A program made the translations under genes and the position numbers. From Chelonoidis abingdonii (lineage: Eukaryota; Chordata; Testudines; Testudinidae), in NCBI RefSeq assembly GCF_003597395.2, contig NC_133773.1, positions 62,505,390 to 62,569,389 of the forward strand: a DNA stretch of 64,000 bases, in the 5' to 3' direction. Below are positions 1-12,300 of this stretch, piece after piece; the first letter of the stretch is position 1, and every line of letters begins with the position of its first letter. The notes below the pieces were generated by a model. It did not search any database, was not told the DNA's origin, and was given only the letters and a program-made list of their open reading frames with translations.

Positions 1-1522
1 TCACAAGCTTCCTTGGAAGCCTATTTCAGAGCTTAACTACTCTTGTAGTTAGGTTTTTATAATATCAAATCTAAATCTCCCTTTCTGCAGATTTAGCCTG
101 TTGCTTCTTGTCCTACCTTCAATGGACGTGGAGAACAATTGATCCCGTCTCCTCTGTAACAGTCTTTGTCTCTCAACACTAAACATGCCAAGTTTTTTCA
201 ATCTTTCCTCATAGGTCAAGTTTTCCAAACCTTGCTTCATTTTTTTGCTGTCCTCTGGACTCTCTAAAATTTATCCACATCTTTCCTAAATTGCAGAGCC
301 CAGAATTGGACACAGTACTGCAGCTGAGGCCTCAATATTGCTGACTAGAGCAGGACAGTTACGTCCTGTATCTTGCATACAACACTCTGTTATACACCCC
401 CAGAAGGATATTAGCCTATTTTGCAGCTGCATGGCATTGTTGACTCAGATTCAATTTGTGATCTGCTAGAGCATCCAGATCCTTTTCAGCAGTACTACCA
501 CCTAGCTAGTCATTCCCCATTTTGTAGTTGTCCATTCAATTTTTCCTTCCTAAGTTGTTATTTAATTCCATCTTGTTGAATACAGACCAATTCTCCAATT
601 TGTCAAAGTCATTTTGAATTTTCTAATCCTGTCCTCCAAAGTGTTCGCATTCCCTCCCAGCTTGGTGTCATCCGCAAATTTTATAAGCATACTTTCCACT
701 CCATTATCCAAGTCATTATTGAAAATGTTGAATAGTACCAGACCCAGAACTGACCCCTCCATGGGTCCCTACTAGATACGCCCTCTCAGTTTGACAGTGA
801 ACCATTCATAACTACTCTTTGAGTACTGTCTTCCAACCAGTTGAGCAGCCACTTTATAATAATTTAATCTAGACCACATTCCCCTACCTTGTTGATGAGA
901 ATATCAAGTGAGACTGTGCCAAAAGCCTTACTAAGATCAAGATATATCACTTTTACTGCTTCTCCCCTATCCACTAGACCATTAACCGTGTCAAAGAAGG
1001 ATATTAGGTTGGTTTGGCATGATTCGTTCTTGACAAATCCATGCTGGCTGTTCCTTTTAATCCTACTATCATCCAGGTGCTTACAAATTGATCATTTAAT
1101 AATTGATCCCAGTATCTTTCTAAAGTATCAAAGTTAGTCTGACCGATATATAATTTCCCATGTCTTCTTTGTTCCCCCTTTTAAAGATAGGTATGATGTT
1201 GTTCTTCTCCAGTCCCCTGGGATCTCATCTGTCCTTCAGGAGTTCTCAAAGAGAATTGCTAGTGGTGCCGAGATTGCATCGGCTAGTTTTTTAAGAACTC
1301 TAGGATGAATTTCATCAGGCTCTGACAAGTTGAATAGATCTAATTTACCTAAATATGCTTTAAACTGTTCTTTCCCTATTTTGACATGCATTACTTCCCC
1401 CTTGTTGTGAACATTAATTGTGTTGAGAATCTGGCTACCATTTACCTTTTTATTGAAGACTGAAGCAAAATAATCATTAAACACCTCAGCCTTCTTAATA
1501 TCATCAATTATTCGCTCCCCCC
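1..1522 (-). pseudogene. CR1 ORF2 remnant, reverse transcriptase and C-terminal part
   Basis: Broken reading frame of the CR1 pol protein. The 1236-1484 segment encodes the pre-RT block (FNDYFASVFN, then HPRVLKKLADAISAPLAILFENS). The 562-762 segment holds the RT active-site block FADDTKLGG just after [12 protein letters not shown]. The 49-240 segment is the conserved C-terminal TYEERLKKLGMFS region followed by GRFRFDI. The catalytic Asp pair is still readable, but the segments lie in different frames with stops between them, so no functional product is expected. Confidence 0.85.
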
Positions 1523-2426
1523 TGTCATAAGCATTCCCAAATCTGGACCTTAGCGTCCAGAAATCTGGGTGCCTGCATGAACTCCTCTAAACTTAATTAC
1601 CAGCTCAGATTTGATCTCGCTGCCACCAGCCAAAAATTCCAGGGTTTTGGCTCCCTCTGGTCTCCCCAAACCCTTCCCTGGGGAACCCCAAGACTCAGAA
1701 GCCCTGAGTCTTACCACAAAGGGAAATAACCCACTTCCCTTCCCCCTCTCTCTCCCACCCAGACTTTCCTCTCTGGGCTACCTTTGAGGAGTTACGATGC
1801 GCAATCTCTTTACATCACAATACCAAGAAGCATGTCTCCTCTCTTCCACAAAGAGACAAACCCCAATACAAGGAAACAGAAATGATTCTATCCTCTCCCC
1901 CCTCCCACAAATTCCTGGTGCTGCAGAGCTTACCCTCGTAGATCTAACACAAAGAGAATTCCCCTCCCCTTCGTTCCTTAGCCTACCAGAGAGAAAACTC
2001 AAACAAGTCTTAAAGAAAGCTTTATATAAAAAGAAAGAAAAACCACAGAACATATATCTCTGCATTAAGTTGACAATACACAGGGCTATACTTAAAAAAA
2101 AATAGAATAAACAGCCTTATTCAAAAGAGATACAATTTAAACATTCCAGCAACTACACACATGTAAATACAAAAAACACATAACAGCCTATTGTTTTTCT
2201 AAGCCTTTGTACTTACAACTGTGAAATTGAAGACTAGAAGCTTACAGATAGAAAAAGATCCCCTCTCATAGCTGAGAGCCAGACAAAGACACAGACCCAA
2301 AAAATTCCCTCCCCTGAGCTTTGAAAAATCCAGTTTCCTGATTGGTCCTCTGGTCAGGTGTTTGGTTCTCTTTGTAACCCTTTACAGGTGAAAGAAACAT
2401 TAACCCTTAGCTATCTATTTATGACA
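1523..2426 (-). mobile_element. Solo LTR (endogenous retrovirus-like) inserted in CR1
   Basis: A 904-bp insertion with short inverted termini TGTCATAA...TTATGACA, flanked on both sides by CCCCC (1518-1522 and 2427-2431), a 5-bp target duplication. CR1 coding sequence resumes on each side, so this is a later insertion. No gag, pol or env sequence lies inside, which fits a solo LTR left by recombination. A TATATAAA-like box at 2021-2030 reads on either strand. The minus orientation is inferred from similarity of the TGTCATAAATAGATAG start to reptile LTRs as I remember them, so it is less certain than the boundaries. Confidence 0.8.
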
Positions 2427-3515
2427 CCCCCAAGTAGAGAACCTTACACTTTTCTTCCTCTTTTTCTTGCTAATATGCTTTTCCTAATATATTTAAATAA
2501 CTTCCTCCTATTGCCTTTTATGTCCCTTGCTAGGTGTAACTCATTTTATACCTTAGCCTTTCTGATTGTGTTCATACATGCCTATGCTGTTCTTTTGTAC
2601 TCCTTCTTAGCAATTTGTTCATATTTCCACTTTTTGTAGGATTCCTTTTTCATTCTCAGATCATTGAAGAGCTCTTGATAGAGCTATATTGGTCTGTTCC
2701 TATTCTTCCTCTCTTTGCATCAGCATAGTTTGCAGTTGTGCCTTTCATATTGTCTCCTTGAGAAACTGCCAACTCTCCTGAACTCCTTTTTCCCTTAGAT
2801 TTTCTTCTCATGGGACTTTACCAATCAGTGTTCTGAGTTTGTTATTCTGCTTTTTTAAAGTCCATTGTCCTTATTCTGCTGCTGTCATTCCTTTCTTTCA
2901 TTAGAATAATGAAATTTATCAAATTACCTTCCGCTGTCAGATTTGCTACCAGTTCCTCTCTGTTGGTCAGAATCAATTCTGAAATGAGTGTCCCCTGATT
3001 ACTTCCACCATTTTCTGAAACAAAAAGTTGTCCTCAATACATTCCAAGAACGCACTGGAAATTTTTGATTTGCCATATTACTTTTCCAACAGATGTCTTT
3101 TTTCAAGTCCCGCTCTTACTACCAGATCTTGCGTTTTGGATATTTTTGTTGTTTGTTCTAGAAATGCCTCATTCACCTCCTCTTCCTGATTGGTGGTCTA
3201 TAGTAGACTCGGACCATAAAATCAACCCTATTTTTACCCCCTCTTTTTTTTTTTACCCAGACTCTGAATGGGTTGGCCTCCCACCTCCCTCTGGACCTCA
3301 AAACAAGTGTATATATTCTTGATGTATAATGCAACACCTCTCCCTTTTTATCTTACCTGTCTTTTCTTAACAGGCTATATCCCTCTATACCAATATTCCA
3401 ATCATGCGGCTTATCCCACTAAGTCTCTGTGATGCCATTTAAGTCATAATTTACCTTATATACGAATACTTCCAGTTGTTCCTGTTTAATCTCCATATTC
3501 ATTGCATTTGTATAT
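2427..3515 (-). pseudogene. CR1 ORF2 remnant, endonuclease part
   Basis: Minus-strand remnant of the APE-type endonuclease domain of the CR1 disrupted by the solo LTR. The reverse complement of about 3180-3210 reads as a YYRPP motif followed by an acidic stretch, the usual middle block of CR1 endonucleases. The stretch that should hold the GDFN block (about 3090-3130) is degenerate. Stops and frameshifts occur throughout. This part is more decayed than the CR1 at 14-18.7 kb. Confidence 0.7.
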
Positions 3516-4465
3516 AATCTGTTCTTGGAAAAATGTTAAGCACAGTCCTACTGAACAGGATAAAGGAAATAAAGCTACAGGTAATGTAGGAATGTTTACA
3601 AATAGGCTGATTTACATGGGAAGATAGTTCTGCTGAAAATGTGCTTCTTAAGAAACAGGTTTACATTGAATGCTTATGCAATATATAACGGTGTCCTCTC
3701 TCTCTCTGTTCTATTAATTCTTCTCTTTTGTAACCATGCAATCTGGTATAATGGTGGTCTCAGGTTGCAAAAAACTATAAAGGGTTAGGATGAGTCTGTG
3801 TTTGAATGGAGGACCTTCAAGTAACATCCAAGTGCTGGAGTAGTAGTGATTGAAATTCACTAAAGTGGCACTCTTCCTACTGAGCTTACATTGACCCAAT
3901 ACCGTATGAGAGTAATTGGAGGTACCATCTTTTGAATAAGATTTAAAACCAAGCTCTTGACAATTTGTGATTATTTAAGATCCCATGACAATTTTTCCAA
4001 GGAGCGTGGTATTAAATTGTGACACATCCCAGCATCCTGACCTAATTCAAACTCAGGTAAATGCATTCTTCCTTTCTAGATTCCTCTTTCAGTTTGAATG
4101 GGATAAAGATATTATTCACTTTACACCTTTAACTGCTTTCTAGTGTTTTCATGCAATGTTAAAACAGCTCCTAAATTTCACCGCAGTGGTGAATATACAG
4201 TGACCCCTGTACATAACTGGTACGTTGTTCAAGTGTGATATAGAAATGTCTTCATTAATTTGCCAACAGCCAATTTGTACAGCATCTTTCACAAAAGGTT
4301 CCAGAAGGAAACCTGTTTTCTTTGAATATTTTAAATTGCTTTCAAATAATTCTATGTGAAGAGTTAGAAGAACAATTTATTAAGGATCATGGTAGATTCT
4401 CCACCACTGGCATGCTTTTTTTTTTTTTTTTAAAGATAAGCTCTAGTTCAAAAGGAATTATTTTA

Positions 4466-4552
4466 GGGGAGTTCTGTCATCTGTGTTATACAGGAGGTCA
4501 GACTATATGATCATAGTGCTACCTTCTGCCCTTGGATTCTCTACATCTATAA
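4466..4552 (+). repeat. CR1 3'-end fragment
   Basis: The stretch GTTATACAGGAGGTCAGACT followed by an ATGATCATAGTG block matches the conserved 3' UTR of amniote CR1 elements, which ends in copies of an ATTCTATG-like octamer. Here the end is degenerate. It is an old 5'-truncated copy without visible target duplication. Confidence 0.6.
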
Positions 4553-7504
4553 AAAGAGAAGTTGCATTTCTGCAGGTGTATCTCCAGATCTAACCATTAT
4601 GTCTCCCAAAATCAGATCTGCAAGTCATGTCTTTTGACTGGACTACAGTGACTTCAATTCGATCACAGCAACAAGAAGAAAATTAAGTAACAACAAAATA
4701 GTCAAGGGTTAGAGTTTGCCTGGCCCTTCCCTATTATGAAGAGTGTAGGGGAGGTCACACTGAGTCTTCCATTCCCCACTCTTTGCGAGGCCCACGGAAA
4801 GGGCCAGCAAAATTGCAGTCCCTGAGCTCCAGGCAGCACAAGAGCTGTCAGAGGCTTAATTCGCCAGGGCCTCAGAATGCGTCAAAGCGGAGGAAGTGAG
4901 TCCTGGCTCCACCCCTTTGTACTGACCAACCAAAGGATAACAGCTGCACCCCGCAGCTGGCTGTAGGTACAGGCACACAGCCTCTGTACACTGCAAACTC
5001 CAAGGGCATGTTTCTTCCTTGAAGCAAAATGCCTCCAGTGCTTCCCCTTGAAGCAGTGTGGCTGCACACGGTTGACCATGGATTTTTTGCACAAATCTCA
5101 TAAATAAACTGCAAGTTATAAACTGCAGTCAGTCCTCTTTATTCCTAAGTTGTCTCCAACTAACAGCTTCTTTCCAGCTGAAAAGTCTTTTGAACTCAAA
5201 ATATTTCAGACTAAAAAGGTGCAGTAACCATATACTGTCATTACTGTTCTTAAAGCCTTAGACATAATTTAGAATGGCTATATGACAAAATCTGTTTGAG
5301 AACCTGGTGCTAATGGATGTAGTGGTGCTGTTTCTGAAGTGAAACGAAAGTACACATTTGTTTCAATACATTGTAATATGCAGATTTCAACCTCACTGGC
5401 TTAATCTCTATTTATAGTAAATTGTTCCTTCCAAAAAGAGAGTGACTTCACTGGAAGAGGATTCCCTATATTTAAAGAGTAGCGTCAGCTGCACAATTTC
5501 AGTCTGGATTTGAACTTTTGCTAGGTTTGAGGTGTTCGGCTCTGGAGTGCTTCTTAACCCAATTATAAAGATAAGAGCCATTTGCAAACTAGTGTCAGGA
5601 TCTGCATCCAAATTTCCAAAAGGTCCAGTGGTATTCAGGTTTTGCCATGGGCCCATTATAGAAAATAGAGATCAACTGACAACTTAAAATCTGGATTCAA
5701 GTTCCTCCTCATCTTGAGGTTATTCTGATCTGGGTTTAGGTTTGAATTATATTTGGGTTGGATATTTTTCTAACATTGGAGAAGCATATTCTAGCCCTCT
5801 TGTATATTAATAAAACAAACGTGTCAGTTTTAAATAGGTATTTTGGAACCAATTGTTTTATTTTTTAGTATATATGGATTACTTTATATTAATGTTGATT
5901 CCTGTCTAATGGAAACTGAGACAGGAATATGTAATTAGTCCACTTTATGACCTAAGGCCCAGATCCTCAAAGATATTTAGGCACATAACTCCCATTGATT
6001 TCAGTGGGAGTGCAATGGAGTGACCTGTCCTTTTAAGTGCTGGTGGCCTGTAGCTGGTCAGCCTTGTCCAATTAGCCCTGCCTGCCATACAGTCATACGA
6101 GGCCCTTATGCTAACTCTTGTACATATAGAGCTATTTCGCCCTCAGATGTGTTATCATTACAATTGAGCCAATGACCTTCAGATTCACACCACAGACCTA
6201 TTCCACTTCTCCGATAGGTGTAATTAGCTCTTGGTATATCACACAAGCGTGATATGAGAACAAATCTTTGAAATCCTTACTAGGAAAAATTACCATTAGC
6301 TACTTGATAACACTAATTGTCACATACTTGGGGTAGGAGTTCAAAAATCAAAAGACAGACCCAAAACCCTTTTAAAAAAATCATGATTTTGGGACCAATC
6401 GCATTTTGGGGACTATTCATTGCACTAGATCTGTTCACAGAACTCCCATTGCTGTCAAAGTACAGTATACGGCTCTTAGAACTGAAACAGATAACAATAG
6501 ACATCTTAAGTCAAATTTAAAATGACACTACCAATAGTATAATTCAACATAAGCTTTTGTTTTTATTAGTTGCGAGGGATAATTGCAACCAGAAATTCCT
6601 TATGAAAAAGTATTATTGATCAAATATTATTACAGTAATATGAGGCATATAAGTAATTTTCTTGCACACATCAGCAATAAATCTCTGTAAAGGGCCTGTT
6701 AAACAGGAAGCAAGAAAACAAAGATGAGGGAGCTGCCAAAAGTTAAAATAGTTTAACATTCATGTTCACTTCTTTACAGTTCTTGCTCTAGCTCTTTTTC
6801 TGTGTTGGCTTGTCAAGCATTCAGCAAAGTCAAATGACCCTGGTAGACAACAGGCATGCATGAATATATTCAGGTATTCTGTTTTCAGTGGCATGATTGA
6901 TATTCTTAGTGCTTTATCACCCCCAAAATGCCACTGGCTTCTGCACTGCTGAAGTCTGTCACACAAAACAACTTGAAGTCCAACCTGAAAGATGGCAACA
7001 ATAAAATATCACCTTAAAAAAGTTTTGGGTGGTGACTAGGAAGATAACTTCCTGTGCTTGTACATTTAAATGTTAATACAAGACACTTAAATAAACTAAC
7101 TCTGGTAGCATTTGGGAAGCTCCCACGTAAATCTGTGGGAGTTCTCCAATTGACTTCAGTGGGATTAAGACTGATCCCATTATGCACAATTAACTATGGA
7201 CATGAATGTCTGTGCATATGAAAACCTCTTTAACCCCATAGGAAGATGCAGATAGAGGACAGGTCTATATGGAAAACTTTTGCCATCCAGTGCATTGGCA
7301 TTGTGCTATACATACTAGGCAATTTTGGGGGGAAAAGTTTTGTCTAATTTTGAATATGTAGCTACTGCCCTCCCATAATATCATGGCCAGGGGTGGTTTA
7401 TTTTCTCACTTCTCCTGTGCTTCATGGAGTCTCTTTTGGAATTTCAAGTAGTCGAGGTATCACGTATATACGATCTCATCTACATGGTGCAACAATGAGG
7501 ACTG

Positions 7505-7597
7505 AATTCTGATTTCCCATCGCTTTTACACTGGTATAATTCAATTGGTGTCAGTGGAGTTACTCCTGATTTACACCAGTGTGAACAGAACCAGGCC
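7505..7597. repeat. Palindromic MITE-like remnant
   Basis: The two halves are roughly inverted copies: a TTTACACTGGT block on the left and a GATTTACACCAGTGTGA block on the right, around a GTGTCAGTGGAGTTACTCC centre. The same plan recurs at many places in the window. Short non-autonomous DNA transposon remnant; family not assigned. Confidence 0.5.
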
Positions 7598-8497
7598 GCA
7601 TGTACATATATGTATATATTATGAGTGGGATTCTATGGTGACTGAGGCTTGCTACTTGATATCAACTCATCCTTCAAGTGAGAAGAAGAAAGGAGGGAGA
7701 CTCATGTTGCAGCAGTACAGCTCTGAGCTGGGGAGCATAACACAAGGGAAGTCCTGTAAAATAGGAGTGAGCCTAGAGAAATAGATGCAAACCAGCCCTC
7801 ATATTTACTGTGTTCTCCCCCTCTTTTCCCATTGTGCCCTTTCTCCTTTCAGACTGTTTTCTTTGCTCCTCTATTCTTTTAAATCATTGTATCACTTTTT
7901 CTCCTTTTTAGTAAAACAATATTTTTGTTTTGTTTTTTAAATTCACAAAAATCTTCTAGAACTCTGCTCCCTTGAGCTCCTACTTTGCATACTGATGCAC
8001 ACTCCTTTAACCTTTACTATCCTCTCATTTTCCATTTAGTTCCTCTTATGTTAGCTTCTAATCATCTAAACTTTAACCACCACATATAATAAAATTAAAG
8101 TAATAATGATCCTTTTTGATTGTGTGGCATTTTCTCTGTGAATGTTGTAGTTACTAAATGCTAAATGCCAAGTTGTTTATGAGAAACAGATTTTTAAATA
8201 GATACCAAAAAAAACGCATTTATATTTCATGCACAGATAACAAAAGGTAACCATTGTCTAAAGAAATGTGTACTTTGTTATAAATTTTTTTCACCAGCCT
8301 AAAACTATTTTTTTAAATGACTTGTGTCTGTTTCAGAAATATTTTTCTCTTTTTTTTTTTTAACATTTAAACCACTTTTTCAAATGTTCTTGTTAATTGA
8401 CATTATTATTTCGGCATAAACAAAAACACCACACAGAATTCTCACTCTGTTTATTAATTCATCAGATTACCTCGTTCCACACTCTGAATGCCTTGTA

Positions 8498-8500
<3 letters not shown>

Positions 8501-8540
<40 letters not shown>
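8501..8540. repeat. (TG)20 microsatellite
   Basis: Uninterrupted TG dinucleotide repeat of twenty units, the longest pure simple repeat in the window and likely polymorphic. Confidence 0.97.
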
Positions 8541-8542
<2 letters not shown>

Positions 8543-8814
8543 CTTCTCTACAAGTCACTCTGTGTGGAACCAGACAATCTGATTAATTCAAACCTTTATA
8601 TTCTTCTACTAGGTCATTTAATGATGAAGATTCTGACTTGGGACAAAAGTGCCTACCTACTAATTTTGGACAGTTTTGGTTTATGAGCTATTTATCTGTA
8701 AATTCCTGCCTGAAGCAAAAGTGACCTATGCTGCTTGCATCTTGAAAGTAATCAATTTATGCAAAATGTTAAAAAAAAAAAAAGAAAAAGTCATGCTGTC
8801 AAATAGTTCTATTA

Positions 8815-8935
8815 GGGGCTAAGAATCAGAATCCGTAGGTTCTATTGCTGGCTCTGCTACTCATTTTTATGGGTGAGACAGTTAATTTCTCTTTGACTTG
8901 TTTTATCCATCTATAAAAGGAGACCTGGGGTTCTT
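8815..8935 (+). repeat. MIR-type SINE fragment
   Basis: Box-B-like GGTTCTATTGCTGGCTCTGC followed by a CORE-like ACTCATTTTTATGGGTGAGACAG and a tail close to ATCTATAAAAGGAGA. This is the order in MIR/CORE-SINEs (tRNA-derived head, CORE, LINE2-like tail). Diverged and truncated at both ends. Confidence 0.7.
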
Positions 8936-8981
8936 GCAAAGTTTAATAATTAATATTTGTCATTTGCATTAGGATCTATAA

Positions 8982-9295
8982 CAGGGGTTAGCAACCTCTG
9001 GCATGCGGCTCGCCAGGGTAAGCATCCTGGAGGGCTGCGCCAGTTCATTTACCTGCTGCGTCGGCAGGTTCGGCCGATTGCAGCTCCCATTGGCCGCAGT
9101 TCGCCCCTCCAGGCCAATGGGGGCTGTGGGAAGCCGTGGCCAGCACATTCTTCTGCCTGCTCCACTTCCCGCAGTCCCCATTGGCCTGGGATGGCGAACT
9201 GTAGCCAGTGGGAGCCGCGATTGACCGAACCTGCCGATGCGACAGGTAAACAGGCTTACCCTGGCGAGCCACGTGCCCGAGGTTGCCGACCCCTG
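8982..9295. mobile_element. hAT-type MITE (314 bp) with perfect 8-bp target duplication
   Basis: Begins CAGGGGTTAGCAACCTC and ends GGTTGCCGACCCCTG, imperfect terminal inverted repeats. It is flanked by ATCTATAA on both sides (8974-8981 and 9296-9303); 8-bp duplications are the hAT signature. The interior is GC-rich and largely palindromic, with GGTTCGGCCGATTGCAGCTC on the left and its counterpart on the right. No transposase frame is present, so it is non-autonomous. A sister copy lies at 31877-32210. Confidence 0.9.
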
Positions 9296-9303
9296 ATCTA
9301 TAA

Positions 9304-12300
9304 CAACATCTATTACTATAATATAAAATATTATTTTTAAAACTAATCCATTAGTGTAATCAGTTACTGTAATTAGTCAGTGGGACTATTCATGGGCTTA
9401 AGTACCTTGCTGAGTCAACTCCTTAGAACAGCATGTCCTGCCCATCCACATTGACACTCCCAGCGCCTTGCTGCAATGCACTGTGAAGCCCAGGACATAG
9501 CACAAGTTGAACTTGTGCATGTGCAGAACTTGGTATTAGTAGCAAATATTTAAACAGAGCTTTGAAAGAGCAAAGAGGAGATGAGCTGGTGGTGGTGGTT
9601 GTACTCTTATGCATGTAATATAATACAAAAAAACCTGAAAAACACATGGAACACTTTGCTTATGTGTTGTTTCCCTTTGCCCTCACCTTGTGCACGTGTT
9701 GTCATCCTCTGAGAATGGCAGCTAAGGGGGACGCATCTATACAGTCATCAGCACATTCTGGGTGCTAGTGTAATGCAACTCATTAGCTTCATCACAGGTG
9801 ATTTGCCCAGTTGATATTTTTAAAACCAGTGGCCATTTGTTTGTATTTAGTTTAACACTTCAGCATTTGCAAATGATCAAATAAACATTGATCACCTGAA
9901 TGGAGGACAAGCTATGCTACAGTAGCGAATCAATTGAACTGACTTGCAATGGATTTGATTTTGAACATTTTCAGAAAAATTACAACTATTACTTTAGGCA
10001 AATCTTATGCTTAAAGAAAAAAATCTTTCCAACTTAGTAGCTGGACATAAAAATGAATAATCTAATGAGAACAGGATTTCTTAGAAGCAGGAAAAATATT
10101 TCTTTAGGGTCCTGGAATTTCAAACTTGAGGTTTTTTTTATATAAAACAATTTTTTAAAAAAAGAAACAACCAATATGTGTTAAAAGTTGTACAATAATG
10201 TAATTAATTACTCCCTCAGTTCAACAAGAGAATGCAATGAATGACACACACACAGTAATGCTTGTGAATTACTTCAGTCTTTCTTCACATTCAAACAAAC
10301 CTGTTGCATAAGCTCAAGGCAAGAATGTTAATTGAATACAGGACATGTTTATAAATCTCATGCAGTGAACAGTATGGCGGGTGCCTCTGCTCTTCATTCT
10401 CATCGTTGTGCTGTCCATAATTAAACTTCTGAATTTTGAGTGAAATGAAGGGCTTGTTTCTGGTTTCAACATGGCTCCTCTGGGCTCAAGACCAACTTCT
10501 GAACAACTGGCAGTCACTGCACTGCTCTTCAGACAAACAGAGCACAAGATTGAATGACTCAACAATGCTCTGTTCTAATTAAATAATGTGATTTTTCTGA
10601 ATAGATTATCCAGTTAAGACTTCACTTTGCTACTCAGTTCCTATAAACAAAATGTGTTTTTTACTTTTCCAAATATTTTTGATCTGGTATGTTCTTGAGT
10701 CATGTGCCTCCTTTTCCCTATAAACAAATGACTACATAGCTTATTTGTTAAATAACTGAAGAGTATTATACAACACGAGAGGTGATGAACCAAAAAGTCT
10801 GTGTATGTGCACACGTGCATTCACACACATACAAGTATACAGTGCAGATGGGCTTCAGATCAGAACCCCTCTCCATTTCCAAATTTAGGGCCTGATCCAA
10901 TGCCCATTGAAATCGATGGGAATATGTTCAATGACTTAAAGTGTTGGATTAGGCCCTTGGCAGGGAGAGTTAGATGTAAATACATTGATTAACCAAAATC
11001 CTATGTACATTTCCTTATTTTGCCCATTGTTTTAAGGAGTTTCTGTACAGTTAATATCCAGTCAAAACATCACATACTGAACATATGGTACCATGAAAAC
11101 TTCAGTTCATCATAACTGCACAACACAGTTGGATGGCTTTAATTTTTTAATTAAAATTAAGCTTAGTTTTTCTCTATTTTTCATCTTCCATACAAGTGCA
11201 GGTTTCTGGGTATGGGGGACATCAGCAGCTGCTAATTTTTGCTCCTGTTGGTTCTGTTTAAATTGCTCTGTCTTCTTATTAGTGTCCTGGCAGAGGGGAC
11301 TCCCACTTACCTAACTTGGCGTAAATAGCATAGGTCTAATCCATATCTAGAAAGAACTTTTATCTCCTCCATGTGGAAGGTGATATGTGAGTGAAAATTA
11401 CTATTATTACTTAAATATTTTCGCTGCCATAAGACACACTTTTTTTCCTCACTACGTTGCTGTGGTTGAATACAGACTTAGTTTAAGGTAGAGAAATTCT
11501 TCTTCTGTTCTCTGTCTTTAAACTTGTCTTACATTAAAGCTGTATACGTATATGGACTGCAAGTGTGGGTTATGCATGTATGAAATTCCTATTTATCCCT
11601 ACACTTCTTCCAACAAGCCAAAAAGGATTCAGTTTAAGTATTCTAGGGGGTGCTTAAAACTGTAATTTAAAAATGGGTGTTTAGGGTTTGATCTTACCTC
11701 CTGTTGAGTCAATACCACCATTGACTTCAAGAGTGTAGGACCAGGCCCTTAATCAATTCAAGGGGTGGGTGCCTGGCCAAATTAAAGAAAATATGAGTTC
11801 ATCTTTTTAGACAGGGATGTTGTGGTATCAAGTAATATGGGAGTTAATTTATTCAGAAAAAACACGGAGAAAGTAAGCAGGCTTTCAAATGTCAAGTCAG
11901 AACAAAACTTTTTTTGTGAAGAAAGTTAATGCACCCTAAGCACTTCCAAGGCATCACACAGGTCAGTATTACATCATAGATGATTTACATTTTGTGTTCT
12001 GTATCACTGCTTTTTCTTGGCCTATGAAAATAAGTTAAATCTAGAGAAAACCTGCATGTACTTTAAAGGCCTACAGTTGGGTAATAACAGTTTAATGGCC
12101 ACTTTCTTGTCCATCATTTATCATCATTATAATATGTCTGTCAACAAGAAACTGTTTAACAGAATTCCATGAGGAGTTGTCTAACGTTTAACTACCACAT
12201 TTGGTGACAAGGAAAAGACAGGGCAAAGAAGAAGAATTTTAAAAAGAGGAGAATAAACAGAGGCTTTTCAATTTAATTTCTGGCTGTCATCATCCTCATT

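Larger units (their letters stand above)
1..3515 (-). mobile_element. CR1 LINE, degenerate, interrupted by a solo LTR
   Basis: Minus-strand CR1 (chicken-repeat-1 type non-LTR retrotransposon). From right to left it carries endonuclease remnants (about 2450-3515, including a YYRPP motif read from about 3180-3210), then the RT region, then the C-terminal TYEERLKKLG block at 49-240. The order and strand are consistent across the interruption at 1523-2426, so both parts belong to one copy. The 3' end lies left of the window, because no terminal octamer repeat is reached. Stops and frameshifts are scattered throughout, so it is dead. The family call is firm; the 5' limit near 3515 is approximate. 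Confidence 0.88.
3516..8814. other. Non-coding stretch with scattered small repeats
   Basis: No gene is supported here. Longest open frames are short and featureless. Recognisable content: a CR1 3'-end fragment at about 4466-4552, palindromic MITE remnants near 5951-6012, 7118-7190 and 7505-7597, a poly-T run at 4408-4431, and the (TG)20 tract at 8501-8540. A GC-richer block at about 4730-5110 looks like an old repeat but I cannot name it. Confidence 0.6.

Noticed and set aside
1797..2105. 102-codon frame as a retroviral gene
   Set aside because: Lies wholly within the solo LTR, and the overlapping minus frame is equally open; no viral protein motif.
8501..8686. Two 60-codon frames rich in Cys-Val
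   Set aside because: Translation of the (TG)20 microsatellite.
8957..9340. 127-codon open frame and overlapping frames on the other strand
   Set aside because: Entirely within the palindromic hAT MITE; mirrored frames come from the palindrome.
10314..10565. Minus-strand 83-codon frame as a host exon
   Set aside because: No recognisable domain, and no clear splice sites in frame; at most a possible conserved non-coding block.
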